From: Brienomyrus brachyistius | Lineage: Eukaryota; Chordata; Actinopteri; Osteoglossiformes; Mormyridae | Assembly (NCBI RefSeq): GCF_023856365.1 | Contig: NC_064554.1 | Coordinates: 8,671,001-8,735,000, forward strand | Direction of reading: 5' to 3' | Length of the DNA stretch: 64,000 nt | In this document: in pieces, positions 55,873 to 64,000 of the stretch | How the letters are laid out: the number at the start of each line of letters is the position of its first letter | Numbering within the stretch: the stretch's first letter is position 1 | Program-made: the position numbers and the translations under genes | The notes under the pieces: model-generated | What the model saw: only the letters and a program-made list of their open reading frames with translations | Told to the model about the DNA's origin: nothing | Database searches by the model: none

Positions 55873-57567
55873 GTTTTTTTAAGGTTGCGTGTCAGATGTC
55901 CCTGATGCCGATCTGTTTTCACGCTGAGCTAATTTTCAGATCCGGCTTCTCCTTACGCCGCAAATTATAGTGGCACGAAGAGGCGCAGCCCTGAGAAGGA
56001 AACCGACAGCAGATGACAGTTATAGGCTACCTCCCTCCCGATATTCCAAGTATGTTTTAAGCGCTACAGGCGACAGCCTACTGGTAGGACGAATTTATAA
56101 CGATACAGCAGGTCCCTTGACTGCCCGACCTATTCGATGTAGCCCCTCCTGTTGCCTCCAATTGGCTCCCGCTGCTGACGCTGCAACTCATTCAGTTTTA
56201 TAAATACTTTTTAAGACTTTTGATCATATGTATTTATCACAACCGTACATTAATATAGCCTTAGTTATTTTAGTGTAGTTTACTTGCTGCGCATTTCTCT
56301 CGTCTGCAATGCGGCTGGACTTCATACTGTGTGTTAAAGCGAAATGCCAGTTAGCCTCATGCTGAGCTCGGGATGCCGTTTTTTCTCATGCCCAAGTTTA
56401 TGTAAGGGAGTGATAACGGGGAGAACTTGAACGTCAATCGCAAGTTTTCGGGATCTGCTGTCGGTCCGGCGGAGACTTTCGGCGCCTCGTGCCCTTTGCC
56501 TTTTGCCTGTGTTTTTGTTCTTCCATGTGATCCCCATTAGTATCAGTGACAATCACCCTTCAGTATGCTAATTCGTAATAGCAACATAAACAAAAACAAG
56601 TGACGCCATACAATTCCTACGGGAAGTAGGCTTTAGCATGTGGGTGTAAACAGAAATACTCTCTTTCTTCTGGGTTATTTATGAATGGACTTTCAGATGG
56701 GAAAAGGACAGTGTTCTTCTACTTCCTAGATTGCTGTCACTAGCTGTTTCTTGCCTTATGCTACCTCCTGAATCCAGTATTGCCTTCTTGTCGTTATTAA
56801 TCTGCTTGACCAATCCAGCCAGGAGGAGCTGCCTGCTTCCCACAGGAGTCTTACGAATGCATAGTCTGCATCATGTTCAGCAGCTTTTGCCTGTATTTAA
56901 TTTTGACACATCAGCTATGGGCAGACATGGTACTTGTCGCTCTGAAAGGGGTTCAGTCATCTTTGTGGGCATGTCTTTCAGTGCTTTTATCTTTGCACAG
57001 AATCACAGTTATTGGCCTGTGGTCTTGAAGTCCCTTATCGTTAGGATGCTCCACCACAAGTGCTATTTTCCTTTGCTGTCCTAAGGGCGATCTTGTTTCC
57101 AGAACATAAAGCCATGTGGTCACCTCCAACAACATCCAAGGTTTCTGGTTGACCTGTGGGGTGATGATCTGGGAGACAGTCATATCATATATACTCCTTC
57201 CAGTTAATGTGATGGCCATAGGTGTCTCTCTCTGAACACCTCCACCTAGTCAAGAGGGTGCAGCTGTCGTGCCGGGCAGGGACGGAACGGGGAGAGGAGA
57301 GGAGAGGAGAGGAGAGGAGAGGTCCAGGGATTTGGGAACTAAACACTGGACTCATGTCGATGACCGGACTGGGGAAAACATACCTAACATAGACTTAAAT
57401 ATATAAGACTAATGACTACAACAAGAAACAGCTGATCACACGGGGATTCCACACGGGGTTAACGAGGGTGTGTGGCACACGGAAGGAGCGGACGATCGGG
57501 GCAGGACAGCAGCAGTGTCATTACTTCCTGCAGAGACTGCATTGTGCAAGTCGTCTACCCCCTATGC
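55873..57567. other. Upstream flank of hsd3b7, no gene recognised
   Basis: The first 300 bases above the hsd3b7 ATG contain several CG dinucleotides and a CCAAT/ATTGG near 56158, consistent with a promoter. Beyond that no family-like frame is seen. A (GGAGA)n tract lies at 57294-57326. Confidence 0.4.
57294..57326. repeat. (GGAGA)n microsatellite
   Basis: About six uninterrupted GGAGA/GAGGA pentamers. Confidence 0.9.
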
Positions 57568-57753
57568 CAGGGGTGGCCAATCTTATCCGCAAAGAGCCGG
57601 TTGTGTATGCAGGTTTTTGGGATAACCTTTAGGTCAGCTAAACCCAGACTAGTACTCAAACCCAGGTGTGAGGACTAGCCAAGCCAATCAATCCTCTAAT
57701 TGGTGACCTAATTAGGTAGTTGCAGTGAAAACCTGCACACACACCGGCCCTGT
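57568..57753. mobile_element. hAT-type miniature element, second copy
   Basis: It starts CAGGGGTGGCC. The interior blocks CCTTTAGGTCAGCT, CCCAGGTGTGAGGACT and TCAATCCTCTAATT match 48189-48379. The right terminal repeat is lost, yet CCTATGC flanks both sides (57561-57567 and 57754-57760). This implies the element inserted already shortened, or lost its end without losing the flank. Confidence 0.75.
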
Positions 57754-58369
57754 CCTATGCTCACCACAATCTCTGGGGGCGTCAGAGAGAGCAGTTATTG
57801 TCTAGTTTGGAAACTCCCTGCTCTGCAGCAGATTTATACAGCGAAAAAATCTTCCCACAGACTCTTTGTCCTACTACAATTCGGTGGAAGGTATCATAGC
57901 ATTTTAACCCACATGTAGGACATTCCACGCTCTGCTGCTTCGCGTGCCGTCAGCTAAGGCTGAAAATACCCACAATCTCTTTTCACTGGCCGACTGGTGG
58001 TTTGTTTGTGGTTTTTCTTAGTTTTTTCCCCTTTGTCCTGTCCGGCAGCTTTAGCAGAATCATGGTCTGAATGCCCTGCTGTGCCAAACAGGTTTGCTTT
58101 ACCATGAGGGGCTCTGTACAAGCCCCCTCATGTTGATCAAATTCTTTTTATTTTATTTATTTATTTCATTTTTAGCACATGCGAAATACTGCAGTGGCTG
58201 AGCTGGCCGAAGAGGGGGGACAGATTAGGAGGGGGGGGAGAAAGAAATAAAAGAAAAGAGTGATATGAGTAGAGTAGAAAGTACAATCTCCATTTGCTGC
58301 ATCTGTAAAGGAGAGGGAAGGAGAGAAGAAAGGTAGAAGATCGACAGCATCTGTTTCTGTTTCGTATTT

Positions 58370-58441
58370 ATATATATATACACATACATATATATATATA
58401 TATATATGTATGTGTATAGATGGATAGATAGATAGATAGAT
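58370..58441. repeat. (TA)n/(TAGA)n compound microsatellite
   Basis: ATATATAC-type runs are followed by five GATA units ending at about 58441. Confidence 0.85.
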
Positions 58442-58446
58442 ATCCG

Positions 58447-58852
58447 GGGGAAAAATTAAGAGACAAAGGCACAATTTTTTGTTTTACTCATTTCTCAATT
58501 TAAGGTTGTGCATCTGTGAATAAAATATATGTTTTATATATATTTGCGAAGTGCAGCATGGTTGTTCTCTGTTTGTCATTAATGAAGGGCCTCTTCCTTG
58601 CTTTAGTGGACTTCAGTCCTGCTTCTAGGAGCCTGATACAAACTGTCCTATCAGTGCACCTCACACCTGCCTGCACTTAATGTGTCTCCATTCCTTTTGA
58701 AGGTCACTTGATGTCATCCCCTGATTCATAAGAAACTGTTGGGTAAGTTAACGGTCATCTCTGGCATTAGAAAGTCGCTTCCTCACTTCACCTGGCTGCT
58801 TTCTGGTCGTTTCCAGTGTCTGCTGCTTTATCTTATTCTTGTGAACTGCTGT
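58447..58852. mobile_element. Truncated inverse copy of the 50465-50978 element
   Basis: Reverse-complement blocks shared with the hsd3b7-intron copy include CAGTCCTGCTTCTAGGAGCC, AAACTGTCCTATCAGTGCAC and TCACTTGATGTCATCC. The left end keeps AAAAATTAAGAG. The other terminal repeat is missing where the next repeat begins (about 58855). Confidence 0.8.
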
Positions 58853-58854
58853 CA

Positions 58855-59113
58855 CCAAATGTCCCCCACAATGTAATAAAAACCTGTTATTTTGACATTG
58901 TAGGGACCATTTTTCAGGTCCCCACAATGATCTGTGAATGCAATCAAAAAACTGAAAAGGCCAAAAGTCTCATATTTAGTTTGGTTACTTATGGTTAAGG
59001 TTAGGGCTGGGTAGGGGTTAGCGCTGTCATGTTGGGATTAGAGTTTTCCCCATAGAAATGAATGGAGAGTCCCCACAAAGATATAATTACAAACCTGTGT
59101 GTGTGTGTGTGTG
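58855..59113 (+). repeat. Dispersed repeat copy B (GTCCCCACAATG type)
   Basis: It matches the reverse complement of 318-620 through ACTTATGGTTAAGGTTAGGG, GGGCTGGGTAGG and CCCATAGAAATGAATGG, and ends in a (GT)n tract (about 59096-59114). Confidence 0.7.
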
Positions 59114-59289
59114 TATTTTTCTTTTATTACTCTACTCTGCTGCTACGTTTATTATCTTTGATAGAGTCTGGCACTTTTTCAGTATAGATTATCCTGTGTT
59201 TAAACTACTATATACATCCTTTCAATCTTACTTCCTGCATCACACCACTGCATCCCCCTTGCCATCCCCTTCTCCGCACAGTCCAAAGT

Positions 59290-59430
59290 CTTATGGCCCC
59301 TGAATCACCACGTGTGTGACAGACTGGCATCCTGGGGGGGGGGACCCCAGCCTTGTGTCCCGTGCTGCCTGGGACAGGCTCCAGGATGAACCCTTTGACC
59401 AGGATAAGTGGCTGAAAGATGGATGACACT
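59290..59430 (+). mobile_element. SINE 3' part
   Basis: GTGTGTGACAGACTGGCATC is followed, after a poly(G) run, by CTGCCTGGGACAGGCTCCAG and a GATAAGTGGCTGAAAGATGG end. This matches the SINE tail type seen elsewhere in the window. Confidence 0.6.
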
Positions 59431-59444
59431 TTAATACCGTATGT

Positions 59445-59576
59445 CAGTGTTCCCCAATCCGGTCCTCGGGGACCCCCAGGCAGTCCAAGTTTTTGGCTGG
59501 CTGTCTGGCAGGGAGCTGGGAAGGAGCCAAAACGTGGACCGTCTGTGGGTCTCTGAGGATGGGTTAGGAAACACTG
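59445..59576. mobile_element. hAT-like miniature element (CAGTGTT ends)
   Basis: CAGTGTTCCCCAATCC at the left faces GGTTAGGAAACACTG at the right, 132 bases apart. The ends match those at 33932-34008. The flanking duplication is not clean. Confidence 0.6.
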
Positions 59577-61371
59577 TCATATATGTATACGGTTATTGTT
59601 TTTCTCCTAGAAGTACTAGCCTGAGGTTTTGAATATGATACCAGTTTACAATTTAACCATTAGGCTAGTTACATGAAATAAGAATTCTATGATATGGCAG
59701 AGAACAGAAGTTGCAAAATTTATATCATGCCCACATCCTGTTTCATCATTTCCATCACATATTGAATCATTGTAGGTACCGTGCTTACCTGCGAGATCAT
59801 CTGCTCTGCTCTGGCAAATTTCAGTCAGTCCTAATAAAAGGACAGGCTGCTCAGTACAGGCACTGCGATGGCGACAGTTCCTTCCTGCTTTTGCCACCTT
59901 TGCTCATCTTGCAGTTCCTTCCGGATGAAGCATTTACGCGACTGTATGCGACACCCGGAGAAGCAGTAATGCTAACAAGCAGCTATTTTCATCTGTACAA
60001 CCAACACCTGTGCCTAGGACCTGGTACGCTCACCTCTTCCTTCCTTCCTTCCTTCCTTCTGGGCCACTCTGTGAGACTAGGCTTGCGGAATTGCCCAGTC
60101 GTGATGCGACGTGAGGCTGTAGCGTGCCAAGTCTGCATGAAATGCGATTACCCGAAGGTTACACGGAAGCAAGGCTATCCCTAATAAAACTGCAAAAGGA
60201 ATTGAATTAGTCAAAGTATCATTGTAAATTCATTATATTTTGCGGTTAAAAGTGTAATCCATCTTATTAACTGAACCACAGCACTGATCGTTTCAGGGGA
60301 GTTGCTTTCAAGGTTCAAGTTCAAAGCTCAAAGTTTGTCACATGCAGTCAAACTTGCGCAGCACGCACTGTTCTGGCAGATTCACAGACTGTGGGGATAG
60401 GGAATATATTATATATTACACGATGTATATCTAAGTAGTGCAGATGTGAAAGGCAGTGTGAAAGGTGAAAGTTCAAGAGGTGAAAATGGAGGGGGAGACA
60501 CACAAGGAGAGAGAGACTGAGTTATGCGAATGAATGTGAGTGAATGTGTGCAGTAGCAGATTGTCCATTACGTGCTGTCGTTGAGAAATCTTATCGCTTA
60601 TTTACCAAAACTCCTCCTGCATCGTTTTGTCCAGGTCTTGAGGCTGCAGAGGCGTCCCCCCCTGACCTTAGCAGCCTGAACAGTTTGTGGTTGGGGTGAG
60701 GACTGAGGCTGAACTATAGTCAGTGAGCAGCGGATTCACATAATTCCGTTGTTTGGTATAAACAGTTACATTAATTTTGCCTTTGAAAGCAGTATAAATG
60801 CAGCCCACATATGCCATGCTTCACTGGGAGTCTATGGAAGATTCTTCAGTGCTTTGTCTAAATGGAAAATACACAAAAGCTTAGTGATGAATATGCTCCG
60901 ATTATTCATTTTCGGAGCCTCCCCGTTTGCCGTGCTTCACTGGCAGCCTTTGACCCGGTCCCACTGTTCACACTCAGACTCCTGCACTTTGAGGCCGATT
61001 CATGCCAAGTCCTTGAGTGCTTAGCTTTAAAAAATTTCTTACAAAAAGGAAGGACAGTAGAATTTACATATAAGCAGCTGACTGACTGAAATAATAAAAG
61101 ACCTACTGCCGACTGACGCTCTTCGGCCATTATAAAAATCACCCTGCGCATATATGCGTTGTGACGGGAGCCTGAGCCTGGCCCGGTGCCCCGTGGCAGC
61201 TGTTTCGGGAATGCGGCTGCTTCATCACTTTCCATTTCCGGACAGCTCTGATGATACACGTCAGGCTAGCCAAGGCTAGCATTTTAAACCCAATGCATCT
61301 TACTAATCCTAAGATCACTACAGATATCACTAGAAGGGAGCACACAGTGCACGTTAAATACCCTGCGTCAT
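59577..61371. other. Gene-free stretch
   Basis: No protein family is recognised. A (TTCC)n tract lies at about 60039-60059 and a short C-run near 60655. Open frames of up to 157 codons on the plus strand (59711-60184) lack family motifs or splice support. Confidence 0.4.
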
Positions 61372-62040
61372 ATCTAACATGCAGCAGCTCGGATCGTCAC
61401 CCGGAGCAGGAAGTTTGAACACATAACCCCTGTTCTTAGTTCCCTGCATTGACTTCCTGTTAGGTTTAGAGCTGACTTCAAAGTTCTCCTACTTACATAT
61501 AAGGCACTTAATGGCTTAGCTCCTGTCTCCCTAACAGAACTACTTCAACTTTACAAGTCGCTTCATCCACTCGCATCAGAAAACACAGGTTTCCTTGTCA
61601 TTCCACAATCAAAGAAAGTGAGGGTTGGCAGTAAAGCATTCTGTTACAGGGCCGCTATATTGTGGATCGGTTTGTCACCCTATGTTCGGGATGCCTTAAT
61701 CTTTAAATGTCGACTGAAGACGTATTACTACCTTTTAGCTACCCGCAATTCACATAACACGCCGTAACTATGGCTGCTGGTGCTGATGTACGTACCAATT
61801 TTATCTACTGTGCTTGTCCATTCGTGTGTCTATGCATGTTCTGACCACGCATGCTCTCTGCCTTCCTTCCCACATGTCCGGGATTGTGCCTTGACCTTGA
61901 TCACAGTTCACACCTTGCTTTTAACAAGCCAACCCACACTATTTTTTTTAAAAATGTTTTTGCATTATTATCTTAATAACGGTATAAAGTATCACAGAGG
62001 TCACTCTGTTGTGAAAGGTGATAAATAAAAATAAACTGAA
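61372..62040 (+). pseudogene. L2/Rex-type LINE 3' end
   Basis: An almost uninterrupted plus-strand frame encodes HITPVLSSLHWLPVRFRADF, then FKVLLLTYKALNGLAP and VRVGSKAFCYRAAILWIGLS, ending in LKTYYYL. This is the highly conserved C-terminal stretch of fish L2-type LINE polyproteins. The 3' tail ends GGTGATAAATAAAAATAAAC. The 5' part of the LINE is missing. Confidence 0.8.
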
Positions 62041-62479
62041 TTCAATATCAGCACAAATCCGAGTATAAAAAGGAACGAATGACTACCCCAGGACCAAAAT
62101 AGCTGCTGAATTCTAGTTTTTACAGTTATATTAAGATTAACCAAAAAGCGCTTTTTGAGAGCAAAACAGTATATACGGAAACAGTCACCCTTTCAAACAA
62201 ACGATTAAGAACTTTAAATAACATACCACAGACACGTCATGGCCAAACAAGTTTAGTTAATGCTTTCACGCTAAGTCAGAAATCATTTTGTTTATACGCT
62301 ATTAAACCAAACCAAGATGGCAAAGTGAGGTTTGGAATTTGGAACAAATATATCAGCATCATCCATTTCCCCCTCCCACAAATATCCGTGGTTTACCATG
62401 GGGCCACAAGCGAGGGGCACAAAGGCCACATCACTCCGAACACAGTCATGGTCCATTTCAGCCAATAACGACTGCTGCT

Positions 62480-64000
62480 TTTTTTAAAAAATACTTTAAT
62501 GCACCATTAATAAAGGGTCCAACGCATTAATACAAGAGAAATATTGCAAATAATATTAAAATAATAAATCAAATTAAAACAACAATAAAAATAAGAGAAC
62601 TGAATGGAAATGTATGTACAGTTTTCTGGGAGTAGGAAAGGAAGAACATATTTACAGACTCATACCAGTGTGTTTCTACGAGAAACAAACACCTCTACAA
62701 TATTTACATTTAATTTGTTGAGCTTTTTTTCACTTTTTTTGTTACAACTATGCAGGTTGGTGTGAAATGGAACGAGAATTATTGTACAGATCTTTTTCTT
62801 CATGGGAAAAGGATCGATGAGATTCTGAAGACCGGAAGGGCTTGACGTCTGTGTTGAGAGTTTCTTACGGGAAGGGAAATCATAAACAGGGCGAACCAGT
62901 GGGTTGAACGTCACTCACCACCAGGACGTGACACCGTCTCATGCAGTGAACGGCCCTAGGAAATGTGTCATTACCTTCCTACGAGGCAGGTCCCGCTCCA
63001 TTTCCCTGACTGTGGGAGTCACGAGAAAGCAGGAGAGGGCTGGCGCTTACAAGACAAACTCATAAGTAGGGATACCAGAGTGAGGCGGATGCTTAGTTGA
63101 GGGAAGAGGCAGCGTAAAGGGTAATTCCAACACTTAACATATTCCTAGACAAACAAAAAGAAGGATAAAAGTTCAAAGGTGGAATACTGACATGTCCCGA
63201 GAGCTACAGACCACCCTGGCTGCTGATGAGAAACACGGTGGAGCTGGAGTGCTGCCACATCTATGACACTCTAAGAGGGCCCAAGAGGCCCCAGCTACCC
63301 AACCAAGGCTCTACCACGCCCAGAGCCACAGGCCTGGGGGACGAGGGCCTGACAGACCTAGTTACACGCCCAGCTCACCATAGTCGCATCGGTCTAACCC
63401 AGTGGGGGGGGGGGGGGGGGGGGGTTAGTCATTTATATGGCAGACTAAGAATACTAAAACAAAACTCTGATAAAACGTTAAAATGAACTGGCTAGTCTTT
63501 CTTTAAACATTCCAACGTGAGCGGTTTCTGCTCTACCATATGGAGAAGAAACTGTTCAGACACGAGGTTTGGGAAACCCAGGGTATCCTGCTTTTTATGT
63601 GGTTGGAAAATCAAAGGGGACCTCGGGGCAGGACCCCCACCCCCTAAACCCCTTTGTTCCAACTCACAAAAAAAAGAAAAGAAAAGTGAATAGAGGGTTA
63701 GAAAGAACCATTTAAAAAAATTGCACAATCAGGGCCAGATGAACTTGGCCAGAAATCCGGGCCTGGTTATGTCCAAATGGACGGGGATCAGCCAGCCTCA
63801 GGTTGGAATGGACCATTTTCTCTGTGCATGAGGTTGCCTGACAGGGTTGCGGTGCTGGGGGGGGCATGGGGGCAGTGTGATCGGACCTAGAACATTCTCA
63901 GCTACCCAGGCATCTGTGTCCAGGCTGAGGGAGGGAGCAGAAATCCTGCAGAATGACAGGCCAGTAATGGGGGGGGGGGGGGTGGCTTTTGGGGTACATG
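62480..64000 (-). other. Possible 3' UTR of a gene beyond the right edge
   Basis: On the minus strand an ATTAAA signal lies near 62495-62490, and the sequence to its right is non-repetitive and lacks frames, as expected for a 3' UTR. No coding exon is visible before the window ends, so the gene cannot be named. Poly(G) tracts lie at 63403-63423 and 63969-63981. Confidence 0.25.

Noticed and set aside
59711..60184. Plus-strand frame of 157 codons as a gene
   Set aside because: No recognisable motif, mixed composition, a TTCC microsatellite inside, and no exon partners.

Overview
The window is a piece of a ray-finned fish (teleost-type) nuclear genome. Its genes are split by GT-AG introns. The DNA between them is packed with fish-type repeats: Tc1-like and hAT-type miniature elements, PIF/Harbinger, L2/CR1-like LINE pieces, tRNA-derived SINEs, an endogenous retrovirus remnant and many poly(G) tracts. 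The species cannot be named from this sequence.

Five protein-coding genes were rebuilt exon by exon. All show family hallmarks, and in-window exon phases agree. They are prr14 (minus strand, about 3.18-9.45 kb; 3' end beyond the left edge), cd2bp2 (minus, 10.89-13.04 kb), mylpf (plus, 22.59-27.51 kb), tbc1d10b (minus, 31.78-37.02 kb) and hsd3b7 (minus, 49.60-55.87 kb). From memory of the human map, the same five genes lie together in 16p11.2, so this is a conserved synteny block. The genes are not a functional unit. Their roles are heterochromatin-lamina tethering (prr14), the U5 snRNP-associated GYF protein (cd2bp2), fast-muscle myosin regulatory light chain (mylpf), Rab GAP (tbc1d10b) and bile-acid steroid dehydrogenase (hsd3b7).

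Region by region: 0-3 kb holds repeats. 3-13.6 kb holds prr14 and cd2bp2, head to tail. At 15.3-16.5 kb lies a decayed sesquipedalian/PHETA-like PH-domain gene with two frame breaks and an in-frame stop. 16.8-18.7 kb is a degenerate Harbinger element carrying a MYB/SANT-like fragment. 18.7-22.4 kb is AT-rich and empty. 22.4-27.7 kb is mylpf, whose second intron carries a broken retrovirus (LTR, tRNA-Pro primer site, 36-bp tandem repeats, pol fragment). 28.9-37 kb is tbc1d10b, converging on mylpf. 37.6-38.8 kb is its CpG-rich promoter region. 38.8-48.9 kb is a transposon graveyard. 49-56 kb is hsd3b7. 56-62.4 kb is repeats. 62.5-64 kb looks like the 3' UTR of a minus-strand gene off the right edge.

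No convincing new molecular system was found. The most informative items are the PHETA-like pseudogene, the retrovirus remnant in the muscle light-chain gene, a 38-nt prr14 microexon, the GHF variant of the CD2BP2 GYF motif, several miniature elements with intact target-site duplications, and a 37-base poly(G) tract.
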